Assembly: GCF_026745355.1 (NCBI RefSeq)
Contig: NC_079204.1
Span: 51,074,209-51,138,208 of the forward strand
Direction: 5' to 3'
DNA from: Beta vulgaris subsp. vulgaris
Lineage: Eukaryota > Streptophyta > Magnoliopsida > Caryophyllales > Amaranthaceae
DNA: 64,000 bases
Shown here: positions 41,806 through 54,020 of the stretch, in pieces
Layout of the letters: every line of letters starts with the position of its first letter
How positions within the stretch are numbered: position 1 is the first letter of the stretch
Translations under genes and position numbers: made by a program
The notes under the pieces: model-generated
What the model saw: only the letters and a program-made list of their open reading frames with translations
Told to the model about the DNA's origin: nothing
Database searches by the model: none

Positions 41806-44800
41806 ATGGCGGAAACTGCTAGAAGTGGGGAGCTGCATGATTTTCATTTAGCATCAAGAAAAGCTGAAGAAGCAGGTATTATTTTTTATTATTATTATAT
41901 TTTTTGGGATTGTTTTACATTGATAAATTGGCAGAAATGGAAATAAATATGTTATTTTGGATTGTGGGTAGGTGCAATTGCTGTCTTTTTTTGGTAAATA
42001 ATCCAATATGATCTTCATTGATTTTGGGTATTTTTGCTAACTTCCAAAGATAAATATGGAAGAAAAAGAACCCTTTTTTATTTTCTTTATTTCAATTTAT
42101 TTCCTCTTTTGTTTCTTAATTATCTGAGAAAACTTTTATATAAGTAGTATATTAACGGTATGATATTTTAAAATAATTTCCCCCCTTAATAATTCGTTTT
42201 TGGACAATTATACAATTTCCTAAAAATAAAAATTGGATTTTTTTTTTGTGTTTCTTCAAATTTATTACCCACCTACCCCTCTTTTTATAAACCAGTCATT
42301 TTATTTCATAAAAAAATTAACCAATCATACTATTTTTTTTCTGGGTTTGCTAAGAATTTGATTTGAGAAAAAAAAAATGTGTGATGATGCAGGTCTTAGG
42401 AGACATCAGGCAGTCCACTGGCTAGAATGTTTTGTGGGTCACCTTGGCATTCATAGTGAACCATCTGAGAAAGAGTTCATTTCTTGCTTGAGAAATGGCA
42501 TCATATTATGCAATGTAATTAACAAAATCCAACCTGGGTGTATATCCAAGGTATTTATAATTTACTTCAATCCCCCCTTTCTGTTTTCGTGTTCGAATTC
42601 GTTAATGTTTGATGGTTTCATGGATGCAATATCTTTGCAACTTTGGGATTAAGATTTTGTAGTTATGATTGTGATATTTATTTTGTTATTTTTGTGTTTT
42701 TTTAACTGATTTGGTGGGAAATGTTGGGGGGTGAATTGAAGGTTGTGGAGAATAATGAGCCTGTGACATCTGAATCAACAATATGGGATTCGAAGCCGTT
42801 GCCTGCTTATCAGTACTTTGAGAATGTTCGGAATTTTCTTATGGCAGTCAAAGAATTGAAGCTTCCTGCATTTGAAGCTTCTGATCTTGAAAGGGTACTA
42901 AACTATATTTGCATGATTTTTGTTGTTTTGTTCGAGTTATTGTAGGCGTACCAGTCTTGATTCATGCAGCTGACATGATTTTAATGGGATTAAGGCTCGG
43001 ACATTGTGGTTGTTGTAATCTAAATATGATTTATGCTCTTTAAAATTCAGGATAATTTTGAGGCAGAATCAGCTGCTAGGATAGCTGATTGCATTCTAGC
43101 ACTTAAATCTTATCATGAGTGGAAAGAGTGGAGTGGGGGGAAAGGAGTCTACAAGCATGTAACAGTTAAATCTCCACTCGTTCTGCAATGTGCTGCCAAA
43201 AACTTCTCTCGACCACTAAGCACGATTTCTGCTCAACCTTGTCGGCGTCTGAACATGTCTGCTGTGGATGAGAAACAGTCTCTTACAGGTTTCCTTTTGC
43301 CCTGTTATGTTTTCGTAATGCTGATGTTCTAGTGCATGTATATAAGCTTAACAAATTTGATGGATGTATTTCATATGAATGTTTGGGAGATTAGGGAGAT
43401 AATTTGACTTGTACCATTTTATGTCTTCTTAATTACCAACCAGTTTATTAGTATATGGATATTAGCTTAATTATAAATCAATTATATCTCACAAGTTTAG
43501 TATTTATTTCTTTTAGCAATGGGATTTGGGCTCTAATAAAGCTATGTGAGTATGACATAGCTGCTCATGTTAAAACTTCTATATAGCACACTCTTCTCTC
43601 GAGACTAGATGCAAGAATGATGAGCATACTAATCATGAGATTAGTATATGCATATGAGATTATCAATTTCTCACAAGTTTAGCCTTTTGCATCCTTTAGC
43701 ATGATGAGGATTCACTTTCACAGAAGCTATGTAAGGTTGACATCACTGTTCATGTTAGAACTATTATGTAGACACACTTTGCTAGTGACGAGATGCAAGA
43801 ATAAATCATTCAATCATGAGATTAGGCCGATCATCTGAATGTCTAGGCTATCTCGGGGTTCATGGCCTTTTCCAACTCTTAGTAGATTTTTGGGTGAAAT
43901 TACTTGGGGTTGGGGGGATAATATTAAGGAGAGACACCTTTTCTCTGTACCCTACTTCATCAGCAACAACGTTTGCTGGCCAAGAATTCATCCTCTTTGA
44001 TTTCAACTCTCTGATCCAGTTTTGCTTTCTATTTGGCTTTTGTAGATTCCATTGTCAAGGCACTTACAAACCATATGGTTGATTCGAAGGAAAATATCAA
44101 TGATAATTTTCTTACTACTTTCCACAATGGAAGCCAGGTAAAGCACCTGCCTCTCCCCTCGCACCCCCCCTCCCCCCGAAAAAAGGATGTTACTTCATGA
44201 ATTTTACACTGATTTTGTGCTGCTTTCATGACAGGGGCCAGTCCAACTTTTTAATGAGATTTTGTCAAGTTGTTTGGAGGAGAAATTAAAAAATAAATTT
44301 CCAACGGTGGGTGTAATGTTTGCTAATATATATCAATATATGGATTATGGACTTAGATGCATAAGGATTCCAAGTAAAAGTGATTTGTGCTTACTTGGTT
44401 CAGCTTAAATCTTGCTCTCAAGATAGCTCTGGAGAAAAAGGAGGATCACATGCTCCAGAACCTGTGCTCAAGGAAAATTTATCCATTCTGATGAGCCCGG
44501 AGGTACTTCTAATATTTCTTTTGGCTTTCAGTATTGCAACTCAAAGTACTGTTCTGGATTAGCTGTTAAATGCTACATGTGTTTCAGATTGCACAAAGAA
44601 CTAATCTGAGCAAATGATAATGAATGTCATATCCAAGTATATCTATTTGTTAGAGTATTCTCAGAAGTACCTGCAATAATGGCAATGTACACTTTCAAGT
44701 TCAATATGTCTGTCCTTGTTCATTTTGAAGGGTAGTTATTATATAGTCTAACAAAAGTCTAATAGAGAAAATTTTCCAGCATCCTCCATAATCATTGGAA

Positions 44801-47800
44801 TAAGGGTCACTAGAAAAAAATCTATCAAAAGCATGCAATGATGTTATGGCAGCCAAAATGACCACTCTATTGTGCTTGATAAACTATCTGGTGGAGGAGT
44901 ATCCATTTTAGAAATCTGCAACTAAAATTAGGATCATTTTGTGTTCAGCTCGCTGTCTTAAAGACGCTACAACATCTAATTTTAAAAATCTAAATTGTTG
45001 GAGATGCATATTTTCTCAACTGTGATGACTAATCCTTTCCCAACTTACTTCCTCAAAGCCATTGCAGAGCCACAAAGCTCAGAGCAGAAAAGGCAGCACG
45101 GAATATTGGCATAGGCTGCAAAGTCAAGAACGGGACCTTTCAGTAATTATTCTTGCCACCCTAAACCATATTATCAAGAATTGCTGCATGGGACATACTT
45201 TGCTCCAGCATTGTAGAGCATCTATGATCAAATTCTTTTACAAAATATAAAATTCCCTGAGCTTACATTTTCCACTCTGCAGAATATTAAAGCCTTATGG
45301 TGCAAGACAAAGGGAGAGTTTGAAGGCTTACAATCTCAGCTGTTGAATGATTTAATGCAATTAGGTGAGCAAACACACTTGACTTATATTCATTCTTCTG
45401 CATCTTAGCCAAGTGCCAAAAGTATGTGTAATGATTCCTTTGATTTTCCAGGAAACCTTGTCGAAGAGATGTCTGGTCCTGCATCTGGTTACCAAAAAGT
45501 TATCCAAGAGAATAGGAAGCTATACAACATGGCCCAAGACTTAAAGGGTGAGTTTGGCCTTGAGGGAATGCTCGATTTTTTTTTTTCACCTCGAGTTTTT
45601 CCCATGTGAGCTACGATGCCAGTTTCTATTGTGTGTATTTTGGGGATTCTTCTCAAAAATCAAAGGATTTCCTTTGAAGGTGGAATATCTTAAATTATTG
45701 TTTCCTGATGTATATTTCAGGAAATGTCAGAGTCTACTGCAGGATCAGACCCATCGTTAATACAGAAGCAAAAAATGTGGTAGATTTTGTAGGGAATGAT
45801 GGCTCACTTGTGGTTCTTGATCCCTCAAAACCAAGACCTGATGGAAGAAAAGTCTTCCAGTTCAATCGGGCATATGATTCAACAGCTACACAAGGTACAT
45901 CATGATGATTGATTGTGCAACTAAATTGTGTACATATTTCAGATGCTTTTTTTCATTTCTACCATGGATTAAACTCTTTACTCTTTTTCGACTTAATCTT
46001 CCTTTTCTAACAGACGAGTTGTTCAAGGAAATTCAGCCACTGATCAGGTCTGTCATGGATGGCTACAATGTGTGCATTTTGGCTTATGGCCAAACTGGAT
46101 CTGGCAAGACACACACTATGGTAGGCACTGCTGATGTTTGCTATGTGTGTCTTAATTTTGCTGAACATAATACTGTAATTAATATAAATGACTTATTGTT
46201 GAAATTCTATGTTTTATCATCCAGTTCTTTTCATGAATCTTTCTTTTTTAGTATGGTTCATCAGGTATCTCAGAAAAGGAGATGGGCATCAACTTCTTTG
46301 CTTTGAATGACCTTTTCCAAACAGCTGATAGGAGGCAAGACATAAATTATGATGTGCGCGTTCAGATGGTTGGGATATACAATGAAGAAATACAAGATCT
46401 TCTGGCTGAAGATCCTGCATCTAATGGTGAATCAAGTCATCAAAATGTTATATTCCGTTCTGTGAAGTCAAGTATTGAGGCTATCAATTTAGTAAAATGT
46501 GGCGAAAGAACACATATGGGAGTCAATACTTTGAAGATGAACAACTTAAACAGTCATTCTCATAGGTCAGTGGGGGCATCAAAACTTTCTTGAACTGTAT
46601 GGATGACTTTTTGCATCGCGATACTAATGGTCCTTTTGCTTCTCTCATAGCGTTGTGACTGTACACGTACATGGCAAGGATGTGTCTGGAAACACCTTCC
46701 GTGGTTGCCTTCACTTGGTAGATCTTGCTGCTAGTGGAGAGGATGACAAGTCCCTCATCTGCTTGGAAGATGTCATAACTTCGTATTCCCAGAAAAGTTC
46801 CAGCACTCATCAAAGAAACAGTACTAAACTTACATCACTTTTGCAAGATGCTTTAGGTAATTCTTTTTGTGTATTTGTTAGGCTTAAGAATGTTTACTGT
46901 GATGAAGTTGCAACCTCTTACACAAATTGATTATGTTAACTTTCATGCCATATTAATATTGCAATATACATCACAGGAGGAAATGCAAAGGTAGTGGTGT
47001 TCGCACATGTGATTCCAGACGGAGATAAATTCGCAGAGACAATTAGTACGTTGAAGTTCACACAGAAGATCTCAACTATTGAGCTCGGAGCTGCTCAGTC
47101 AAACAAAAAGAACATAGAAGTAATGGAATTAAAACAAGAGGTATAAACTTGATATACAGTGAACTCTTTTAAGGCATTGCTTCCATTTGTCCTTGTAAAT
47201 TTGAGATTAAAATTTAGGAAGTCTATATTGCAGATTGAGATCCTGAAGACTGCACTAGGAGACCAGGACACCAGAAGTCCACTGCCTAATAGGCAGCTGA
47301 GATCACCTTGTGATAAATCCAGAACAGTAGTCGAAAAAAGTCCTGTGAAAACGCGAAGATTGAGCATGGAAAATCCAGGAAACATGAAATCTGAGAAGAT
47401 GGCAAAATCACCTTTAGAGAAACGGAAAACAACAATCGAAAATCCCAGTGCCAGAAAGATTGATAAACTCTCTAATGCACCAATAGGTAGAAGCAAAGAG
47501 CCTAAATCACCAACTGCGAAACCAATGCTTGAAGGGTCCTTCCCAAGATCCCGAAGATTGAGCATTGAAGATCCCATGATTAACAGAAGTGAGAAAAAAC
47601 AAAAGCTGAAGGAACCCAAATCTCCTTGTGAAGGAAAAAACTTACTAAGAAAGCAAACTCCTCTAAGATCTCGCCGCCTGAGCATTGAGAATCCTAATAT
47701 GAAGCCTATAGCTGACATCAGAAAGAGCACTAAAACACCACAGACTTCTCTTCGTGCTCGAAGATTAAGCTTGGAAGGGCCAAAGGATTGTGCAATGAAG

Positions 47801-48505
47801 AGCTTGCATTCAGTTGATGTTGTCAGTTCTAAGGATTATATCAGCATTATGGAATTTCCTAAGAGCCCACCACCTGCGGCTTGTATAAATAATGGACCAA
47901 CTTTCACAGATTGTGCCACAAAATATCCATCATTACAACCACCAAAAACACCCGAACAGCAAAAACTTGACAGGGGTGAGATGCAAACTCCTGGCATTGC
48001 AAAAAGTACAAGTAGGAAGGGATCCCATATCAAAAGATCACTTAGAAGTATTGGGAAGTTGATCAATGGCTCTGAGAAAAGGTATTAATTGATGCTTTTA
48101 CTTAATCATCTCTAGTTTTTTATGTAAACTTTGTTATCTTAAGGGTTTTTGTCACATTATAGGAGCCAACACAAGGTTGAATCATCGACAATAAAGGGAA
48201 AAGACATTACTAGAGAAGCAAAATCACCCCCAACAGCTAAAGCAAGAGCTCAGAGGAGACAGTCACTAACTGGCATTCCTCTACCACCAGGTTTAGATAG
48301 AAGAACTTCTCTTGGAGGCACATCGACTGATGCTCGTAAGTAGAAACAATCGTCCAATGTAGATTATGAGTTGCTGTGAAGATTATTTGTCCATGTTTCT
48401 TACATTGTTTTCTTACTTGTTTTAGGTTCAAATGACAGTAGGAATGCAAGAACGCCTCCTCCAGTGCGCTCATCAACAACCAAGATAACAAATCGTTGGA
48501 TGTAG
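41806..48505 (+). CDS. KIN-14 kinesin with calponin-homology domain, altered motor
   Basis: Eighteen exons join in frame to 1066 aa: 41806-41875, 42393-42550, 42742-42894, 43051-43288, 44046-44137, 44235-44306, 44404-44502, 45068-45142, 45283-45364, 45452-45547, 45721-45894, 46014-46120, 46252-46565, 46651-46856, 46977-47140, 47234-48081, 48163-48335 and 48426-48505. A calponin-homology domain (about 24-140, actin-binding in this family) is followed by a coiled coil and the KIN-14 neck ([14 protein letters not shown]). The motor spans about 379-690, then a basic Ser/Pro-rich tail. The P-loop GQTGSGKT (462-469) is intact. Switch I reads NNLNSHSHS (569-577), switch II DLAASGE (601-607), and about 17 residues after switch II are missing. 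The domain order resembles Arabidopsis At3g10310-type kinesins. Microtubule binding without motility is inferred. Confidence 0.9.
43500..43830. repeat. Diverged duplication in kinesin intron 4
   Basis: Two segments of about 165 bp (from CACAAGTTTAG at 43490 and 43674) share GCTATGT, TGACAT, GTTCATGTTA, GAGATGCAAGAAT and ATCATGAGATTAG in the same order. This is an old tandem duplication. Confidence 0.55.
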
Positions 48506-48975
48506 ATAGATGCATGATGCTTCGACTTGAAGCACACATTAGCTGATAATTTGATGTAGGATTAGTGGAGAACACAATTTGACAAGGGAGGTTGAGGGAA
48601 ATAATGATATTGATGTAGATAGAAAATGTACTACACCACAATAGGAATGTGGTGTATTTATCTTGAATATTAATTTTTTTCAAATATAAATTGTTGGTCT
48701 ATCATCTTGCATCCAAATTTATTTCAAGCTTGTTTCAAACTGTAATATATCTTCATTTCATGCCAACAGGTAATCTAACTTGTACTCAGTACGCATAGCA
48801 GTGATAGTGGACTATATTGGACCAAAATAGGCGCTGTCATGCTGATATCTTTACATCTTAACGTTTAATAAGAACAGTTAGCAGCAGCTGTCCACAAACT
48901 GAGTATTGATACAGCAGGACAAGAAATTAGTGAGGGTGTTGCCAAGGCAAGCACAGTATAGAAATCATTTGTTTC
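48506..48975. other. Kinesin 3' flank
   Basis: It should contain the kinesin 3' UTR. No further gene is seen. Confidence 0.5.
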
Positions 48976-49072
48976 CGACGGAAGGCGTGTACAAAGGGCA
49001 GGTACGTTAACGCAAGATGATGACTGGTGCTTATTAGGAATTTCTTGGTGAAGACCAACAATTGCAATGATT

Positions 49073-49108
<36 letters not shown>

Positions 49109-49506
49109 ACCTGTTGGTCAAGGCTATACACTCGTTGAATACATTATTGTAGCGCCTGCTAGAACATCTAAGGGTATTATATACCTGTTATTGCCTCAAA
49201 CTTTCATGGCATAAAAGGCCATAGTCCCTCTAAGAAGCTAGCTGCGAAGGACTACCTCCTCATAACTAGTTAGTAGGCTAAGGTCTCGTTCGTTAACGAA
49301 TTCACTAGACAAATCTATCCACCAACTAAGAACAGCCATGCACCGCCACCAATAGAATCAAGAAAGAGCTCTTAGTCTGTCAATCTTACGATGTCTGGAC
49401 CTAGTAAGTTTCTTCGTGTAGAGTCAATTTAAGCCGCAGGCTCCACTCTTGGTGGTGCCACTGGATCAATTCCTTTAAGTTTTAGCCTTCCAACCATAGT
49501 CCCCGA

Positions 49507-49537
<31 letters not shown>

Positions 49538-49909
49538 TGGCGGCGTCCTAAAAAGTAACATATGTCGATCCCTGGTTGGCATCATTTATGGTTGAGACTA
49601 GGGCAGTATCGGATCGTTTTTGAGCCTCCAACTTTCATTCTTGATTAATGAAACATCCTTGGCAAATGCTTTCACAGTTATACGTCTTTCATAAATCCAA
49701 GAATTTCACGTGTAACTATGAAGTACAAATGTCCCACACTGTCCCTGTTAATCATTACTTCGATCCGAAGGACAACATAATAGGACCAAAATCCTATGAT
49801 GTTACCCATGCTAATCTATACATAGTGTAGGCTTGCTTTGAGCACTCTGAAGTCTAAATTAAGGCTAGAGCACATCGTCGGCGAAAGAGATAAGACGACC
49901 AGTGCACAC
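48976..49909 (-). pseudogene. Degenerate 18S rRNA fragment, antisense
   Basis: Read on the minus strand this is the middle and 3' part of plant cytoplasmic 18S rRNA. Signatures recognised on the plus strand as complement include GTGTACAAAGGGCAG, AACAATTGCAATGAT, TTATTGCCTCAAACTT, AAAGGCCATAGTCCCTCTAA, AATTCCTTTAAGTTT, TTTGATTTCTCATAAGGTGC and TAATGAAACATCCTTGGCAA. It carries many C-to-T and G-to-A changes, small indels and a deletion of about 40 nt near 49855, so it cannot be functional. ITS, 5.8S and 25S sequences are absent. Confidence 0.95.
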
Positions 49910-49985
49910 TAGATCCAAAATTTCAATAAACATGTTAAAGAATATTTTAAATATACATTGTATGTGTATCTATCTATATATTATA

Positions 49986-50350
49986 CTCCCTCCGTCCCAT
50001 AATATAGTGCTCACTTCTCATTTTTCACAAGAATTAAGGGAAATGGAAAGAGTTTTAGGATTTCACAAAAAAAAATATTTAAGTAAATGTTTATTGGGTA
50101 TTTTTGTCTTGGAACTAGTTTTCTCTTCTTTTTCCTTTAAAATAAAATGAAAGAGCAATAAATATACCTTGGAATGGTGTAAAACAATAAATAGGGGCAC
50201 ATATTTTAAAAGAAAGTAGGGGTATTTTGAAAAGTTTTATGTAGAAATGAAGGATAATTTAGTCCAAATAAATTGATAAAAAAGAATTAGGCACAACATT
50301 TTGGGACACCCAAAGAGGAATGCAAGCACTATATTATGGGACGGAGGGAG
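49986..50350. mobile_element. Stowaway MITE
   Basis: It starts CTCCCTCCGTCCCATAATAT and ends with the inverse ATATTATGGGACGGAGGGAG. TA is duplicated at 49984-49985 and 50351-50352. Length is 365 bp, non-coding. Confidence 0.93.
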
Positions 50351-50352
50351 TA

Positions 50353-51311
50353 TATTACAATATATTCTTTTTGAACTGAATTGGACTTATTGAACTTCAA
50401 AGGATGAGTGCAAATCCAATCCGAAAATATTTGGTCTCGAAAATTTGAGTCTAAGTCCAGTTCAAACACTTTTCAGTCAAGCTTAATCCGACAAATTTAG
50501 ACTGTACTGGATTGAAATATGGACTTTTGTAATCCACTTACACCCTAAGCATAACAACAATAAGATATTGTTAAAGACTTTGTTAGATTTCATTGTCCAG
50601 CGACACTTTTAATACCCTCCATCAGTCCTTTGTACTTCATACTTCCGAGTTCCGGCTTCTCCCATTATTCATGCTTAACCATCGCAATAAAAAAGATTCA
50701 GCAAAAATTTATGTGGTCACATTTTAATGAGCACCCTATAATGACTAATGTTACTAAAAAAATTATTTCCCTGTAGTCACATCGAGGCCAATTTTTTTTG
50801 GTTTCATTGGTGTTGTGCGTGGTTTCGGTGGTGGTGTGCGTGGTGGTGGTTATTGGGTAGTGAGGGATGGGTAATCAGGGTCGTCTATTAGGACATGCAA
50901 AGAGACCAACAACAGAACAGACATGGTCCGTTTTTTAAAGGACCCGAAAGTCTCAAATTTTAGTCATATTATTCAAATCTGAGCTTATTTTTACGAAGAT
51001 ATGATGATAATGCTTACTTTATGATATATATTATTCACATTTTAACAATTTATGCATAATAGTTTTATATATAGGACTCAACTTCATAATTAGCACAGGG
51101 ACCCAAAATTTTTAAGACGGCCTTGGATGGGTTTTGTGATGGTGAAGATGAAAGAAAGGGAAGATAAAGGTTTGTGGTGGTAGATAAAGTTTAGATTAAA
51201 ATTGCGTTTTCAAGTGTGCTTTGGGGTGATTTAAGAAATTTCAAGCCGGTATTAAACTATATCTGGTTTTTCCGAGAAAGAACTCTCATGCATAGGTCAT
51301 GTGGTTTAGGA
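50353..51311. other. Intergenic, decayed repeats
   Basis: No gene. Around 50935-51120 the phrases TAAAGGACCCGAAAGTCTCA and GGGACCCAAAATTTTTAAGA resemble parts of 60895-60950 and suggest a decayed dispersed element without clear ends. Confidence 0.4.
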
Positions 51312-51523
51312 TTTTTTTTTTTTTTTTTTGATTTGGTAAGATAAATAACCTCTAAGTTGTTCTTGCATAGGGCCCAACTCAGAGGCCCAAGCACTTGGAA
51401 AGAAGGGGAGTTGTAAGGGGAATTCTCCTCCAAAGGCCCTTTACTTGGTGAGATTCGAACCCCTAATCTTGAAATCATGAGGTAGAATTCCTACTATGAC
51501 TATCAAGTGAGCAAAGATAAGCT
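51312..51523 (-). mobile_element. tRNA-derived SINE, minus strand
   Basis: It is flanked by TGGTTTAGGA at 51302-51311 and 51524-51533. The plus strand begins with an 18-base T run (poly(A) on the minus strand). The far end has a polymerase III B-box-like GGTTCGAATCTC, read on the minus strand. Length is about 212 bp. Confidence 0.8.
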
Positions 51524-52170
51524 TGGTTTAGGAATATATTTTGAGTGTGATTCATTTATGCAACGTATGTCATGTTGGGTGAATCGGAAAATACCTCGCA
51601 GAAAGGGTTGAGCTTGAGATTATATATAGTCTAAGCATGCAAGATATGGGGGCACTAGCCTTAGTATTGTGGTCCACATGTTATGCCGTTCTTACGGGGC
51701 TTGGCCCCAAAGCCTAAAGGGGCTTCACTATTAAAGTGTCATGTAATGAACTTGTGAGTTTTTGGCCTACATGAAATATAAAATAAATGTGTATGTTTGT
51801 AGTTAATTTTGATACTTCTTCTATTCTGTTTTAAATAAAATGTATGGTCTTGGTATAAGTAGATGAGAGGGATAAAAAGAAAGAAAAAGAGAGACTGATG
51901 AGATAAGGAGAGAGATCGAGAAAAGTGAATACCAAATAAAGTACACGTTTAATTTATTTTTAAACTGCCTAAAATGGTAAGTGTTTCATGTATTTTAGAA
52001 GGGAAGAAATATATTTTTTCAAAAATATTCAAAGCTATGTGCGGTCAAGCATGAAAGTCAAAATTCTATGATTATAAAAGATATGAGAATCCATTACGGA
52101 ACTATCTAGTCAAGTAATCATGGCATAAGCCACAGTAAGCCTTTTCACTAAAACACAAATTTTTCAAAAA

Positions 52171-52341
52171 AAAGTCTGACGTAAAGTTTGACATGGACCA
52201 ATTAGTTAAAACTTAGCAAAAGTTCTTATTGTGTTTATAATAAGTCACGCACTTCAAAAAGAGGGTATAACGTTAAGTTTGACATCAGACTAATTAGTTA
52301 GAACTTAGTGAAAATTCTTATTGTGTTTACTAGTCACATGC
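52171..52341. repeat. Two-copy tandem repeat
   Basis: GTTTGACAT, AATTAGTTA, AACTTAG and TTCTTATTGTGTTTA occur in order twice, offset by about 90 bp. Confidence 0.7.
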
Positions 52342-52369
52342 TTTAACTATTTACTTAAGCCAAAAATCA

Positions 52370-52840
52370 TAACTATTGACTTACCATAACTTTTTAACCC
52401 AAAATTCATAATTATTATCTAGAAAAATTTAACTATCAATCCAAAACCATAAAATAAACTACAATTAGTAACCCAAAACAATAACTATTAATCCAAAATA
52501 ATGCTCTGTAACTATTAACCTGAAAAATATAACTTATAACCATAAATTTATAAATATATCCAACATCCATAACTATCAAGTATCAACCTAATAATATGAA
52601 CTATTTACCCAAAGCCATGACAATCATCCCGAAAAATATAGCTCATAATAACCAAATGCCATAAATATTAACCAAATAAGTAAATATTAAAATAAATAAT
52701 CCAAATAATATAACTATCAATACGTAACCCTAACCATATGTTTAAAATCCATGAGTAATAACCTACAAGCTATAATTATTAATCTAATACCTTAAAAAAA
52801 TTTAACTAAAAATTATAACTATTAATGCAAAACCATCATT
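52370..52840. repeat. Degenerate AACTATTAACCCAAAACCATA repeat
   Basis: Many loose copies of ACTATTAA, CCAAAA and CATAA at intervals of about 25-35 bp. Reverse-complement versions (GGTTAATAGTTATGG) occur at 53500-53600, beyond the inserted MITE. Confidence 0.6.
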
Positions 52841-53023
52841 GCTTCGCAGGATTTTAAACACGACCTTAACTTAACTTTGATTAATTTATCGTTGTCAACA
52901 AGCTTTTTGGTAGACCAATTCGACCACCAAAGCTTATGTTTTTCGGTAAAAGTACTCAAAATATTTATGTTAATAGTTATGATTTTTTTTATATAGTTAC
53001 AGTTTTTAGATTAATAGTTATTG

Positions 53024-53487
53024 TAGTTTTTTCACCATATGCCTGCTTCAGCGGCGTCGCAGGGTTGCGGCTCTGCGGGACTGCCATGGGAAGGGGAGGG
53101 GTGGTTGCAGGGAAGGAGGATGGGGCTACGGGGACGAGGACGGGGGGAGGGGGCTGCGGGGGAGGGAGGGCTTCGGGGACGGGGATGGGGGAGGGAGGGC
53201 TTCGGGGGTGGTGGGGGTTGGGGGCTGCTGGGGTGGGGGGAAGGGTGGTGGGTGGGTGGTTATGGTTAGGGTTAGGGTTAGGGTTAAGATTATAGGGAGT
53301 TAGGGTTTAGAGTAGTTAATTAGGATTAGAGGCCTGATTAGTGTTAGTGACTAATGGAAGTCTAATACTGTTAGTCAAAAGGTAGTTTGATGTATTTTTG
53401 AAAAGTGGAGGATATATGGTGAATTTGAAAAGTCGAAAGGGTATATGGTGCAAAAAAAAGTTGCCAGAGATATATAGTGAAAAACCG
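53024..53487. mobile_element. Mutator-like MITE, copy 2
   Basis: The 9-mers TAGTTATTG (53015-53023) and TAGTTATTA (53488-53496) match at 8 of 9. The right end is colinear with the right end of 1544-2614. The left inverted repeat is mostly deleted, leaving TTTTTTCACCATAT. The core is G-rich with a run of GGTTAG repeats (TTAGGG-type, about 53262-53285). Confidence 0.8.
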
Positions 53488-53496
53488 TAGTTATTA

Positions 53497-54017
53497 TTTT
53501 GATTTGGGGTTAAATGCTTTTCGGGTTAATAGTTATGGCATTTTGGTTAATATTATGGTTTTTTGTTCTTTTTTGATTAATAGTAATAGTCAATTAATAG
53601 TTACTCCGACTTTTTGTTTAATTAACCGATTGTAGAGCTTAACTAACAAATAAAATCATATCAGCAATCAAATATGCTGAACAAAAAGTTAAAACTTTAA
53701 AATCAAACTCTAAAATCTAACCGTTAAACTCTAAACTTTATCAAAGTCATTGTTTTCCAGATTTGCGGCGCTGAACTGATAGTGTGTCAAAGTCTAGCTG
53801 TCACTAAAATCGAACCTGCTGGTTGTTTCTTAAGCTGTCATGCCTTCCAAACTCCTTTGAATCTTTGTAGAAGACAGCCTTTAGTGTTACTGTCACACTC
53901 ACAGGAACACACAAAGGAAAGTTTGGGAAGTCGAGTCCAGCTGTGTACAGCTGATATTTTGGGCTTTGATACGAATAGCGTCCAAACCTTTACCAAATAT
54001 AGGGTCAGGAGTACGAC
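53497..54017. other. Intergenic, nothing recognised
   Basis: It starts with the inverted partner of the 52.4-52.8 kb repeat. The frame at 53782-54063 shows no recognisable protein. Confidence 0.45.
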
Positions 54018-54020
54018 TCA

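Larger units (their letters stand above)
51534..53014. other. Intergenic, AT-rich repeats
   Basis: It holds a tandem duplication of about 90 bp (52171-52341) and a long degenerate repeat (52370-52840). No gene is supported. Confidence 0.5.

Noticed and set aside
47095..47730. 211-aa minus-strand frame
   Set aside because: It is a shadow of the kinesin tail exon.
41806..48505. Kinesin as a pseudogene
   Set aside because: All 18 exons have consistent splice sites and phases and no stop, so loss of motor chemistry is better described as a divergent protein than a dead gene.
49648..49830. 60-aa frame
   Set aside because: It lies inside the antisense 18S rRNA relic.
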